Shown: positions 21,801 through 33,734 of the stretch, in pieces
Numbering within the stretch: the first letter of the stretch is position 1
How the letters are laid out: each line of letters opens with the position of its first letter
The notes under the pieces: generated by a model
What the model saw: only the letters and a program-made list of their open reading frames with translations
What the model was told of the DNA's origin: nothing
Database searches by the model: none
Source: Podocnemis expansa
Lineage: Eukaryota; Chordata; Testudines; Podocnemididae
Assembly: GCA_007922195.1 (NCBI GenBank)
Contig: ML682013.1
Span: 18,973,167 to 19,037,166, forward strand
Reading direction: 5' to 3'
Length of the DNA stretch: 64,000 bases
Position numbers and translations under genes: made by a program

Positions 21801-23700
21801 GTGTCAAGGATCCCAGCCCTGTAGCTTTCTGGCCAGCTTTCCACAAACCACTCACTTTCACAGCATTCCTCAACAGGAGCAGTTTCCCACCCCCTCACTT
21901 TAAATACTATTATAAACCACAATACATCCCATGAATGTTTATATATTATGAAGCAACTGTTCTAAAGTGTCTTGAGGTTACAGATTGTTGCTGTCACATA
22001 CCCTTTGTCCTCTTTCCTTGTGTAGAAACATAGACTGTTTAATCAGATGACCTGTCCTGACCACAAGCAGTCCTACCTGGAAAATGTGGGTGGATAATAG
22101 GTCCAGATAGGCTAAGGACTTTCAGATACCAATCAATTCCTCAAACTACAGTGATACCCAATATATTAAAGTACCTGAAAAAAAAAGAGGCACTTTGGTA
22201 ATTAATATTAACTGACATCTAGACAGAGGTGAAAACATGATATCCAAGTCTTGAAACTCACCAATACTAAAGCTGAGGAAAAAAGGTAGGGTGCACATTC
22301 CAGAATCCTAACCTGGATATGACTGTCTAAGCTGTTGACTTTCCCTAGAATGGCCAAACCAACCTCCAAGAGCCAAACACCTTCAGTTTTAAGGACGTGA
22401 AATCTGGGTCCAAATTCAGGAACAAAATTTTACAGCTTGGACTTATCTTTATGCAGTTATATTGGCCAAATTCACCTTTAATGTGAGTCAGCTAGCTTCA
22501 GTGAAATCATTTCAGAAATTAATTTGACTCAATGACTGTGGTATGCATTCCATTAGGAGGAAAACCAAACATGCCTCACCTATCAACCTCTCAAGAACAA
22601 CGGCACCATTCCTGAACAGAAAAGGCTAATTCATGTAAATGAATATTTACATGTTGTCATGTAATCATTGTGTTGGCATTTGTAAATCATAACACCACCT
22701 ACCCCACTTACCAATAAAAATAATTATATTGGAAGCAACCGAGTCCTTCACAGCTCTGTGGGTGGGCTCAGGAAACAAAAATGCAGCTGCAAACTAAAAC
22801 AAGAAAAGGTCAGCACACATGACTCTTAAACACCAATCATGCCACACACTCAACAGGATTAAGCACTGCTATACTGAGTTTTCTCAAGTTACAGCTGAGA
22901 TCACTTGCCCGGAGAAGCACCTAGGAAAACACATCACAAATAATTAATGCTATGGCACGAAGGCTACAGCTTTAATAATAGGTAACACATAAAATAGTAT
23001 GAAACAATCAATAATAGGGGGAATACATACTACTTCCAGCAAAGCAGGTCTCTAACCAGTTATTCTTACCCTAAGGCACTATTTAAACAGACTTCAAGGC
23101 TATGAAAAGCTGAAGCCCTTGGTCCACCCATGAAAAATAGCATTCCATGCCACTCTCAACGTTCACTAGTCCCCAAATACCTTCAGCATGACTCACCAGC
23201 ACTTCATGAAGCCACTTCATGACAGAGGAAAGGAAACCACAGCAGCTCTGCATCTGCAGTCTTGTTCGCCTCCCATGGGAGAAAACAACGTGGGTGACTC
23301 AGCTGTGGCAGAAATTGTTTCTTGCTGATGCACCATTCCAAGAGACAGGAGGCTCATGCACTGATCTTCGGTGGCTGTGGAGAAGAGACTGTGTGTTTAA
23401 CTCCAGCAAGCTTCTCTACTCTGCAAGTGCTGCTGCTCATGGTGAAAAGACAAAAATGCTCCAGCATTCTCCCAGGAAACAACCTGTCAAAGAAGTGGGG
23501 AAGATTCCAACCTCAAGGCCAGTCAAATGGTCCTAGAGATGTCCTGTCATACAGTTTGACACAGAACTGAGCTGTGTGAAGCTGAGACAGGCAGAAAGCA
23601 CAAGTGATCCCCATCAATACAGGTGGGTAAAGTTAGCCAAGCTGGCAAACTTAGGGTGAGGCAAGACTGGAAAGTTGTTGGGGTAGACTGGCTGTAACAC
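18810..23700. other. No gene recognised
   Basis: Contains the second copy of the 15137-type direct repeat at 19232-19303. Elsewhere only short open frames (60-105 codons) occur, for example near 19898-20410 and 23219-23570. They overlap each other on both strands and show no domain. I can assign no further feature, although old repeats are likely. Confidence 0.5.
19232..19303 (+). repeat. Short direct repeat, copy 2
   Basis: Begins CTTGTGAAGTCACTGGCAAC, then 'CTGGCCCTCAAAGATTACG' and 'CTCTGACTAACACGCA'. It aligns to 15137-15215 with a deletion of roughly 7 bp. Confidence 0.7.
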
Positions 23701-23989
23701 CGTAGTAATAAAAGTACAAGGAGTATGATTCATCTAGCTCCTTAGGTGCCTCAGTCTTGTTTTTAGATAACACCACTGCTGCTAACCAGGTAGACATCTA
23801 AACTCACTCAACACTCAAGTTTTTGCAAAAAAAGCTGCCTGTGCTCCTATATTTCTATCTCTGGTGGGTGTCTTGTTTCCTACGTCTTGGGTCAGTTCCT
23901 TACATTCGAGGTGAAAGGTTGTAACAGAGATAATCCTCCTATACTAGCTGTTTTGTTTCAGGTCCCACACACAACCTATGCAGCAGTGT

Positions 23990-24300
23990 GCCTATCTTCC
24001 CCCAGTTTGTAACTGACAGGTAGGGAGAGGTACCTCCCAGTAGCTCAGACTCAGGCATCTAGCTGTGAAAGAGGGACAGGGCTTAGCACACCCATGAGCA
24101 TCTCACACTGACTAGAGAAGGCACCTTGTTGGCTTTGTGGATTGTGCACTAAGGCACCTACCTTGCCCCATTCATTTTTAAAGAAATCAGCTGCCTAACT
24201 CAGGCTTTGCAGATTGTGGTGGTGCTCCTGCAATTCTTTTAGGTGCTTAAAAGTTAGGCACTGCAATGCTCAGTGAGTCTCTCTATGAATCCCATCCAAG
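23990..24300. repeat. Dispersed repeat of unknown class
   Basis: The order 'TTAGCACACCCATGAGCATC', 'GGCTTTGTGGATTGTGCAC', 'CTAACTCAGGCTTTGCAGAT', 'AGGTGCTTAAAAGTTAGGCA' and a final 'ATGAATCCC' is followed loosely by 36480-36750, where 'CTTAGCATATATCCCTCTGC', 'CTAATTCAGGCTTTATGGAT' and 'CATGGATCC' occur in the same order. This supports one family with two divergent copies. Confidence 0.5.
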
Positions 24301-24984
24301 AAGAGTACTCAGTATTTGACAGATACTATGACCCCAGCTACATGAACCTCTGCTTCTAAATTTAACCTCCCATCACTTTTTTTCTGTCTTTTGAAAAATG
24401 CAGTGGGTTTCAGAATACTAAACCAGATAAAGGGAAAAACAAAGTGACTTCAGAAGGCTTTGTTCTAAAGTTAGCACAATACATGAGAACACTGTGTCTG
24501 TGCTGAAAAATACCCATTGCCCAAGTGACATGTAAATAGAGAGCCCTCAGTCTAGCTTGCTTTTTGAGCTTCAGTTTCTGAGAGCGTTCTGTTTTTCAAG
24601 ACTAGAATACATAGTATCATGGGAGATGTAGGCATTGTCCTAGTAAATAAAATATAGCAAAGGACAGATTCTGTCCTGATTTATATCCCACACACCCCTT
24701 TGTGGCTATAAATTGAGGCAAAGCAGAATGGGATGTAAATTTAGCCTTTAGGCTCAAATCTTATGCCCAGTGTAAGCATCAGGGATACCCAATCTGCCTG
24801 GAGGGCATCTCCTGCTGGGACCTCTGGGGAATTGGTCTGGTCTGGTTCCCCTCCAGGCAGCGGGTACTTCATCTCTCCCACACTAGATGCCTCTCTGGGT
24901 GACACTGCAGGTCTTAACCCCAGAGTCACTAGCCCCAGCCCCTTGGTGGGGCAGGACAGTACACAGTCATAAAGCCCAGCCTGG

Positions 24985-25875
24985 GCATAGTAGATGGCCC
25001 CAGGGGTGAGGACACCGCTGACGCCTTGGAATAGCTCAGGCATGGTGGTCAATCACTCCAGGTGGTCAGGTAAGGAAAGGGGGCGAGGAGGGGGATGCAG
25101 GCCCACCCATCTCCACTGCATCCCATACCAGAGCCCTACCAGCGAGTTCAGTCACAGGGCCCGTGGGGATCCTGCTGCAGCATGCTGACCCATGTGGTTG
25201 CAGGATAAATGTGCTCTCCCTGGGCTTCTTCCTCCTAGTCGGGGGCCCAAGTACCTCCTGTCAGCATCCCGCAGTAGATTGCCTGGGGGATCCTGCTGAG
25301 CCCCTTGATGTCAATGGGTGGCAGGTCCAGAAATTCCTCTGGCCCGTCAACGGAGGGCAACCCTCCAGGTCCTGGGGTCCGTACATTGCCGGCAGCTCCT
25401 CCTCACCCAATGGGAGCTCCTCTAAGTCTCAGGGGCTGTAGGCCTCAGTGTCCTCCACTTCCCCTAGCTCCAGGTCGGCCTCAGTGCAGGGCAGCCACTT
25501 GCAGGTCTGGCAGGCCTTGGAGTGCCCTTCCCAGTCCATGGCTTTGGGGTTCCCGTCCCAGTCGCTAGGCCCAGGGAGGCTAAGTGGGCCATAGAGCCGA
25601 ACAACTGGGGAGGATGGAGTCAGCCGTTGGGTCAGGGCCCAGCCTCCCCTGACTTGCTGCCTCCAAGCAGACACATCCTTCCCCTTCGGCAGGTCATCCC
25701 CCCCAGCACTGAGCTGCCAGCCTGGGCTTTTATATTTTCCCTTTCTGGCCAGGCCCAGCCCCTCTGCTTTTGGGGCCTGGGCCCTGCAGTTCCCCAGTCT
25801 GACCGGGGGAGGCGTTCAGACCCGTTCTCTGAGGGGGCCACATCTCCTTTCTACACCCAGCATGCAGCCTGACTT
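24985..25875. repeat. GC-rich block, probably transposon-derived
   Basis: About 890 bp of GC-rich sequence, with open frames of 64-116 codons on both strands. None has a recognisable domain. Its edges against AT-rich DNA are fairly sharp. The composition and length would fit part of an LTR retrotransposon, but no LTR ends, primer-binding site or polypurine tract were identified, so the class is open. A CpG-poor gene-associated GC island is a less likely reading. Confidence 0.35.
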
Positions 25876-26638
25876 GGCTGAGCACTGGGGAGGAGCTAAG
25901 TGCAGAGAGAGATGGAATCCATTCCCTGCCCCAAGGCAGGAAAAGTAGAGGCTCTCTGCAGTAACTAATACTCCACCACAGGGGACAAGAAAACTAGAGG
26001 ATCCGTATAATTCTGCATGGCCCTGCCCTCCTTCTGCTTCATGATCATCTGTCCCTGCTTCCCCCCCACCAACAGTCCCTGTATAACAGCACAAAGGAAG
26101 CTGGGCTCCAGGCCAAGCAGGAACTGACCACTGTTTTCCTGAGTTTGGGGGCCTTCAAACACCTGTGAAGGAGAGGACAAGTTTTTCTTTACTAGTTTTT
26201 AAAACCTCATGTAGATCAGAACATAAGTGAGTGTTTCACGCAACTCCCAAAACACTTTTTATGACTTAAACAGACATCATCATAACACAGAGGAGTAACT
26301 TTTTAAAGACAGAACATTAATGACAGAGGAATTTACTCCTCCACCATTTTCCTTTTTCCAGATGCAGCCCGTGGGGATAGCCAATCTGCTCTGGGGGTTG
26401 TAGGTCATGGGGGAGGCAGAAATGACTCCATGCTACTTTTGGGTTCCAGCCTTTAGGTCAGCCATGCATTACTTTGGCCCTCAGTAAAATGCAGAGCTGC
26501 TTCAAGAGCCCATTACACCAGTCAGAGCTGTGCTAATATGTCAGCTATCCCACCCCTTGTCAATCACCTGCAAAATGCCCTGTGTGTTAGAGTTTGCTAG
26601 GTATGATGTCAGAGATTTGGAAATGGCTTTAGACGAAG

Positions 26639-27290
26639 AATCATAGAATCATATGGTTAGAAGGGTTCACAAGGTACCCTGCCAATATGCAGGATTTTTT
26701 GTGTCTAAACAGCCTCTTTTTGAAAACCTCAAGTGAATGAGCTTCCTTAGTCAGTTTGTTTCATCGTGTTGCTGTTCTTTAACTTCTTACAGTGAGGAAG
26801 TTTTTCCTGTGATTTAATCTGAATCTATTATGCTTTAGTTTGTTCCCATTGCCGCTTGTTCTGGCCTTTGCAGCAAGAGAAAACCACTTTTCTCCATCCC
26901 CCCCCTTTTTTTGGCAGTATTTCAAGTATTTGAAGACTGCTATCATGTCCTCCCTTATTCTCTTCTTTTCCAAATTAAGCATACCCCGTTCCTTCAGCCT
27001 TTGCTCATATGGCTTGCATTCCAATCCTTTGATCATCTTTGTAGCTCATCTTTGGATCCTTTCCAATTTCTTTACATCCTTTCTATACAGCAGTGATCAA
27101 AACTGGACACAGTACTCCAGATGAGGCCTAACCAATACCAAGCAGAGCGATACTACCGCTTGCCGGGCCTTGCATGCTTTGTCTGTTAATGCAACCCAGA
27201 ATTGCTTTTGCTTTTTTTGCAACAGCCTTGCATTGTTGACTCATGATGAGTCAACCACAACTCCCAGAGCAGACAGAAGATTCTTTTATC
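26639..27290 (-). mobile_element. CR1 LINE 3' fragment, antisense
   Basis: The plus strand starts ATCATAGAATCATATGG, the reverse complement of the CR1 3' terminal repeat (ATTCTATGAT type). It is followed by the antisense of the 3' UTR and the C-terminal ORF2 region. The copy is 5' truncated near 27290 and carries stops. Confidence 0.85.
26779..27036 (-). pseudogene. CR1 ORF2 C-terminal remnant
   Basis: This 85-codon minus-strand frame begins at residues matching the CR1 tail ('MIKGLECKPYEQRLKERG', then 'NLEKKRIREDMIAVFKYLK'). The same tail is seen at 37439-37678, supporting the assignment. It is followed by 'NGNKLKHNRFRLNHRKNFL', matching the CR1 segment before the stop. The RT core is missing. 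Confidence 0.8.
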
Positions 27291-27339
27291 TTCAGTGTGT
27301 AAGCAGGGAAACAATACTGCTATTGCAGGGAATTTTCAT

Positions 27340-28400
27340 GGCTTATACACTACCTCAGTGGAGTTGACTAGCGAAAGGATCTGAGTCTTTGCTCCACACC
27401 CACCGGCCTTCCTGATCCCTTCCATTCTCCCTTATGTCAGAGACCCAGTAACCCTGACAAGGCTGAGCCCAGAATTCCTGGTGGGCTCGATCCCCATACT
27501 TGTCATGGTCACTTAGAATAGGTGCTAGTATATCCCTGCTCAGGGGCACACTCTTCACACAGGCATTTCCCTGTTCACTGAATATATATAAAAGCAAATT
27601 CAATTTATTAAATAGCAACCAATTTTTAAAAATAAGGGAAAAATGGGAAAGATTAAAGGGAAACACCTAACGCTGTCTGTGGGCATGGCATCTCTGAGAT
27701 GCAAAGGAAGTTCACAGTCTGTTTGTTTTCACACATTCCCGGCCTCCTTCCAGGCCCTGATTGTGCAGCAATGTATAGATCCAGTGGATCGGACACTTGC
27801 TCTGGTAGTGGCCATGTAACATCAAGCTCTACAGTGGAAGGACCCTTCTTCCCAATGTCAGTCCCTCATCCCCCACTCAAGTCCAACCAGCAGGGAGAGT
27901 GGGTGGTCCTCAGCACAGGGTCCCCTTTGCTCATTACACCTGGCACTGGACTGATCCTGCTCCAGCTCCACTTGTCTCACCACAGCTGCTGCTTTGCCTC
28001 CAGCTTAGCTCCCTGGGCTGCTCCTTTGACCCTTCTGGTTCTAGCAGCTGCCAAGCTACTCCCAGTACATCTCTGCTCCCTGAGCAGTTCCTCCGGTTTG
28101 TTCTTCCTGGGGGTGGCTCTGGGTGCAGCTTTCTCCTTAGTTTGGCCCTGTATTGTGCAGGCAGCTTCAGCGCACATGAAAAAGGGGATCCCCAGCCTCC
28201 GAACTCCATCACTGGCTTACCTGACCTATCAGTCAGCCGGACCTAGAGCTTTGACTTCTTCCCTTTGGCTTTGGGGACTATCAGTCTCAGGGTCCTGATT
28301 TCTCATTGACACATCCTCTTTTCTTTGGTAACAGGAGATGGCCTACCAAAAAACCCTGCTAAGTGTCAGTAAGAGGCCAACTGTTCCCTTACAAGGGTAA
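27340..28400 (-). repeat. Possible LTR-type repeat, orientation uncertain
   Basis: A stretch near 27480-27700 ('GGTCACTTAGAATAGGTGCT', 'TTTATTAAATAGCAACCAAT') resembles, from memory, a repeated turtle sequence. On the minus strand an AATAAA lies at 27609-27604, which would suit an LTR polyadenylation signal. The GC-richer part 27700-28300 holds open frames of 92-199 codons on both strands, without recognisable domains. No paired LTR or TSD was found, so the class is tentative. Confidence 0.35.
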
Positions 28401-28666
28401 ATATCTTTCATACTGAGCACAAGTGACAATACAAATGATGGAAGACAAATGAAAGATAGACTGTCTTTTGAAGAGCTCTCTCATATAACAGCTTGTATTC
28501 AACAATACCTATATTAGTTCTGTATTTATTTTTGTTTTCAGAAAATCCAGGGTTATTATATTCTGTGAACATTTCAAATGCTTTCCCAAGCCCAAGACTT
28601 TGTCATTTTTCTACCTGAAATTTAGACCTAATGTAGATATGCTACCACAGCGTACACTGGATTATA

Positions 28667-28859
28667 AATTCCAAAGGGGTTGCCGGGTTAGTCTAGTTCA
28701 GCAAAACAAGCAAGGCACTTAAAGAATAACAACTTTATTTACCCCACTTTGTCATCTTCAAAGTGTCTGTCTGATGAAGTGGGATTTTCTCCCACGAACC
28801 CTCTTGCGATAAATAAATTTGTTAGTCTAAGTGCCACAGGATTCCTTGCTTGTTACAGT
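28667..28859 (+). mobile_element. Fold-back PLE element
   Basis: Starts AATTCCAAAGGGGTTGCCGG, then 'TTAGTCTAGTTCAGCAAAAC' and the PLE tail. After 'GATGAAGTGGGATTTTCTCC' it returns through the inverse 'TTAGTCTAAGTGCCACAGGA' to 'CCTTGCTTGTT'. A short shared GATTATA (28660-28666 and 28860-28866) may be a worn TSD. No coding capacity. Confidence 0.7.
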
Positions 28860-28888
28860 GATTATAGGAAGCTCTGTTCTACATCTTC

Positions 28889-28992
28889 AAGTATCTCACA
28901 AAGTGGGATTTTCTCCCACAAAAGCACATACAATAAATAAATAAATTCATAAGTCTTTTAAAAGTGCTAAAAGAGTCCTTGTTGGTTATTTT
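28889..28992 (+). mobile_element. Second, partial PLE tail beside the first
   Basis: Repeats 'AAAGTGGGATTTTCTCCCAC' and continues through 'AATAAATAAATAAATTC', 'AGTCTTTTAAAAGTGCTAAA' and 'GAGTCCTTGTTGG'. This matches the right half of the 28667-28859 element and lies about 30 bp downstream, so it is a partial tandem copy or a second insertion. Confidence 0.6.
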
Positions 28993-29545
28993 TTTAAGGA
29001 AACTATGTATATTATAAGTGAGGGGGTGGGTGTATTTTTGATTTTTGAAACATCCAGGGAATCATCTGAGCTGGTCTGCGGGATCTGGGAAGTCCCTGAA
29101 GAGTTTTCAATGCTTTCAAAGGCCCAAGGCATAATTTCCAGTGCCAGAAGGTGAATTAGGGAGCTGTATTACCCATAAGCATGCTTGTGATGACTAATAG
29201 AAATACTGAGAGATTCAAAAATAGAGTAAAAGACAAGGCTACAGATGAAACAGATTCAGTCTTATCTGGCAGGTCTAAATAATTTAAAAGCGCAAAGCAT
29301 AACTAGCCTGCTAGGATGAGCAAAGAACATCCAACTGTGAATAGGGAGATCTACATTTTTATCAGTTTTTGCTTTCTGGACTGCAAGGAAAGAGACTGGG
29401 GGGATTCAGTGAGATAGAAGGATGATAAATTACTATTTGCTCAAACCAGCAACAACAGGTAGTAATATTGAAGAGCATCAGAAAGATGGCATATCTGGAA
29501 TTAGTATTACTGCAGTCCCTTGAAATGCCTTCTTAGATTGAAGCC

Positions 29546-29640
29546 CTATGGTGCTAGGTACTATACTAACATACAGAGATAGCCCTGCCTCAAATTGCAT
29601 CCTAAACTGAGTAGAAAGACAGAAGATGGGAGAAAGAAAA
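29546..29640 (+). repeat. Ancient amniote interspersed repeat fragment
   Basis: 'GTGCTAGGTACTATACTAAC' followed by 'AGAGATAGCCCTGCCTC' and 'CCTAAACTGAGTAGA' resembles the widely distributed L2/MIR-like amniote repeat in which a 'gtgctaggcactgtac' box precedes 'agtccctgcccc'. Recalled resemblance only. Confidence 0.4.
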
Positions 29641-31059
29641 TATCATCTCCATCTGCAAAATAATAAGATGGCACAAATTACCTTAGAATATAGGAAAAAT
29701 GAAAGGCCCCAGACAGGAAACCACTGAGGCCTAGATCCTCCAACCATTTAGGCATCTAATCCAATTAATTTCAGTGGGAGTTAGGTTTCTAAATACTTAA
29801 AGGATCATGGCCTTAGGCATGTGCTTAACCTGAAGCACAGGAACATTTGGCAAATGGATTCTTTTAAAAATAGCTGAATTTAATATGGAGGGTTTTGATC
29901 TTATTTTGTTTTATGCAAAAGCATTTTTGCTGATGCCTTCCAAAGAGCCTCCTCCTTTTCTGAAGGAAGGAAGGTTCTTAACTGTTTCACTCTAGTGGTT
30001 ACAGATCAAGACTGACTAGACGCACTGACTTGTTTTCACCATCTGTTACCAGTAGAGAATTGCAGTGGTAGGAAAAAAGCCTGTCTCTGGGATAGTGACT
30101 GGGTTACAAGCACAGTACAACTGTTAACACTTTTCCATTGGAACACTCAGCATGCCCAGCTCCAAACAGCATTTCCCTGCAGCCTGGGAAAGTAAAATTC
30201 CAGCACCTCTGCTGGGTTGAAGTGAGGTGGGGGTTTGAGTCCACACTGCCCCTGAGGATCCAGAATAGAAGCAACAGTGTGAGGTTTCCTCCCAAACTCA
30301 ACTCTCAAGACCATTTCATGTCCTGCATCAGCCACATTCCCTGTTCCCCAGATACTCATCTATATAGCTCTGGAAAAGGCTAAAACTAGCCCTGAAGCAT
30401 TCCCATACCAGCCTTAGAGGACCAGTAAAGCCAATTATATGTGGAAATAGGTATATTAATAATTTGTGCACCCTTTACTGGCAGAGTATGAAGAATCAGA
30501 ATATAAGCTACACAGTCATGAGCCATGTTGTTTTAAATGTCTCAAGTTAGATATTTAAACCATTGCCTATTGCTTAATTTAGGAACTGCTTTTGATTACT
30601 ATCTGTGCTAAGGTTTTATTTTTTTTAAATATAGTAAAATAAAGCCCAGGTCTGACTTCCATACATATTATATATGTGAGAGGTGTCTGTTGTAATGAAA
30701 AATGAAGAAATCATCACCCCCAAACATGAATTAAATATGAAATTGTGTACATATGAATTCCATCAGTGAATTGACACATACATGTGTCCATTTTGGCCAG
30801 CCATACTACATAAATATTTTTATAGGGCCAGAATCTGAAGCGCTTATACATTTCTTCCTAATGCAAAACTCCCATTGAAATAAATGTTTTTTTCCTAAGA
30901 AGGATAAAGTAAGAAATTCAGGCTTTGTTGAGCAGTGTATACTGTACATTTCTTCTGCTGCAGTTAAGATTTTCATTTATGTTTCCAAAGTGAAGTAGTC
31001 TAAAGTAACATATGAGGGTTAGCTTTTAATTTTTAAATCCAATTAATTGTTTTAGTTAT

Positions 31060-31680
31060 ACAACCACTAATTTTTATCTAGCTGATTAACCAGAGAATAA
31101 TCCAAACACATTTCAAATTATAAATCTTTCATGATTTGGGAGATTTTATACAAATGTACATTTGACAGTGCTAATTTAAAGCAAATATCAAGCTTGATTA
31201 AACATTCCCAAGATAAGAAGGATAAACGATTGAATTATTTTATAGATTTAACCACCATTGATATGATGTTATAAACAGAAATATTTTGATGTTCATCATT
31301 AATTTTTAAAAATAATTCTTTGGGAAACAGCCAAGAAGGAGTACAGAAGTAGGTCAGAATGTATGCACAAAACATTTGTATTCTTTGCTATATAAACACT
31401 AATTTATTTATTGAAATAATACACTGTTAATTATTTATCAAAGAAATTATAATTTTGCTGAGCTTCTCTCTGAAAGAAAAAATCATTAACATTTGCTATG
31501 GCTAATGCAATAGCCAGGGTTATAATTGTTTCACATCTCGGCCTCCCGATTGTTTGCCAAGTATTTATTCACAAAGTGCCATCCATCTGAGCTTAAGCTG
31601 GCTCTGATCCATTTTCTAGCAAGTAAGTGAATTAAAAAGGTTTTTACCAAGTCATGCCCTTTCTCGTCAGGTACTATTTT
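31060..31680. promoter_or_regulatory. Candidate conserved non-coding element (weak)
   Basis: AT-rich, non-repetitive, high-complexity DNA of about 600 bp without transposon signatures, in an otherwise transposon-rich window. It has several ATTA/TAAT cores (homeodomain-like) and 'AATTATTTATCAAAG'-like motifs. This style is typical of developmental enhancers, but no conservation data were available, so the call is inference only. Confidence 0.25.
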
Positions 31681-31717
31681 TTTTAAAAAGGAAGGATTTC
31701 TTTCTTGTAGTAAAGAA

Positions 31718-31769
31718 AAAGGTCCCTTCCAACCCTATGATTCTATTCTATTCTATTCTATTCTATTCT
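31718..31769 (+). repeat. Orphan CR1 3' end with expanded (ATTCT)n
   Basis: 'AAAGGTCCCTTCCAACCCTA' plus TGATTCTATTC is the exact CR1 3' terminus. It is followed by about five or six ATTCT units to 31769. The CR1 body upstream is missing, so this is a severely 5'-truncated insertion whose terminal repeat has grown into a microsatellite. Confidence 0.75.
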
Positions 31770-33307
31770 TAAAAACATAGTAGTTCAAAGGCTAGAAATC
31801 TGTTTTCTGGAGCTCTGGCAAAGGGATCTAAGTCACCCCCCCCCCAATCTCATTGGCTAGCATCCTGTATCCAGATTTTTAAAAGTAAAGACATATCTAG
31901 TATTGAGACACAGTCAGGGGGAGGCAGGGAATGGATTCACTGTGGGGAATGAAATACAAACGCACAGAGATTTTTTGCCAAGGACTATGACTCATGGATT
32001 ACACTCCTGATTCACCAAAAGTATTTAAATCTCCTTTGAGCACAATCAATCTGCAAACCATAAATTAGTTAGATTTCAAGCAAACAGTCAGGTAAACAGA
32101 GAAAGCAAGAGCATGAAAACACCCATTACCATAAAGAATTGAACACATGTTCCCAGCCGGAGAGTGAGTGGAACCTTAGTCAACATCACAGAAATATGCA
32201 CCATCACGTTATTCTCCAAGGCAGTGCTGTAAATGAGATAGTGTCCAAGGATGGGATTCCTATACTAATCTCAATTGACCTCTCTAGTTAATACATTTAA
32301 ACAAAAACATGACTTTTCAGCAATCTATTACTATGCTTGTTTAATTTTGATACCAAAGTAGATAACCATTCCTCTACTGTTTTTCAGATACTGTGCTTAG
32401 AAAAGGAACTTATCTTCCTCATGATTTAATTTTGTTTTATTGAATCTAATGAAAAATAAGCAACATTGTGGCTAACTAGTGCATTAATAAATATAACATG
32501 AAATTGGTTAATGCTTCACACTTTTCATTCAACATTCATCAGTTCTGTATTGCACTTAAGTAATACTGAATGAAAAGATGTTGCTTTTAGGATAGGGATT
32601 TTTTTTTCCACCCTCAACTGTGTGTGTGTTTTTACAGTTAAACTCAGAGCTGTACCTTTTTATTCCTTTCTTAGGGGCAGGGGGGCTGAGATGTCTTAAA
32701 TTAATGTTCAGAGAGGTATAGCAGATCCACCATAACCTATAAATAGGCAAAAAATGTCAAGTTTGTATTTGGCCCAGTTAAACTTAGTTCCCATTTTTTC
32801 AAAAATTGATACCTAAATTTATGCTCCAAAGTCCATGTTTAAGCAACTAAACAAGTGGCCCAAATTTTACAAATGCTGAATACTCAGCAGTTCCCATTAT
32901 GATCAATGTGTGCTGCAAGCATTTGAAGTTCAGACATGGAATTTTGAAAATCATGGTTGTGACCACCTGAGCTGAAGAGTGGCTGGGTTACTGTGGCTGT
33001 GCACCTGATCAGGAAACTGCTGAATTATCTGCACCAATGTAAGCACCATTCATGTCACTGATTTTTAAATTGGGTCCTGCAAAGATTGGCTCCATTATGG
33101 TACTAATCTGTTATGAGTTGACAACGGCCCTTTACCATTAGGGGAAGTTTCGCTGCTTCAGTGGAAAGAATATATTTCATGTGGCATTTTTCCTTGTGTT
33201 AGTAGTTTATTTTCTTTCTAAGATCCTCAGGTGTCTTGGAGAAGCCATCATTAATGTGAGGGGGGTCAGTAGGCAGATATATTGGCTCAGCTCCACAAAG
33301 GTATTTA

Positions 33308-33728
33308 GGCTATGTCTATTCCTAAAATCTTAGTTCAGATTTGGTTAGTCCAAACTAAATAGTTCAAAAGTTATTTCAAACTAAGCATGCTTTTTTAGTT
33401 TGAACTACCTTTTTAGTGTGAATATAAAAAGCTCAGTTAGTTCAAACTAAAAAACATGTTTAATACAAATTAACCACTAGTTCAAACTTATTTAGTTCAA
33501 ACTAGCATGTGTACATTGTGCTAGTTTGAACTAAGTAGTTAGTTCGGACTAACCAGCTGAACTAACTAGTTCAAACTAAGCTTTCCTTAGTTCCAACTAA
33601 AAAAATGTTTAGTTCAAATTAGGCAAAATTTTTTAGTTCAAACTAGGCAAAGCCTCATGTAGACAGGGTTCAAATTAGTTCAAATTAAGGCTCCTCAATT
33701 CGAACTAATTTGCTAGTGTAGACATAGC
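33308..33728. mobile_element. Palindromic MITE-like element, family A, copy 2
   Basis: Ends are GGCTATGTCTAT (33308) and GTAGACATAGC (ending 33728). The interior is dominated by 'TTAGTTCAAACTAA'-type units in both orientations, as in 10174-10547. The flanks do not give a clean 3-bp TSD. No ORF. Confidence 0.75.
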
Positions 33729-33734
33729 AAATTT

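Larger units (their letters stand above)
29840..33300. other. No gene; AT-rich DNA with candidate conserved element
   Basis: The interval is free of recognised transposons apart from a CR1 3' stub at 31718-31769. The part 31060-31680 is discussed separately as a possible conserved non-coding element. Frames of 64-81 codons near 30104-30383 and 32556-32750 overlap on both strands and have no domain. Confidence 0.5.

Noticed and set aside
27699..28298. 199-codon open frame as a host gene
   Set aside because: No recognised domain, no splice or start context, overlapping minus-strand frames of 92 codons, and likely repeat sequence. Not listed as CDS.
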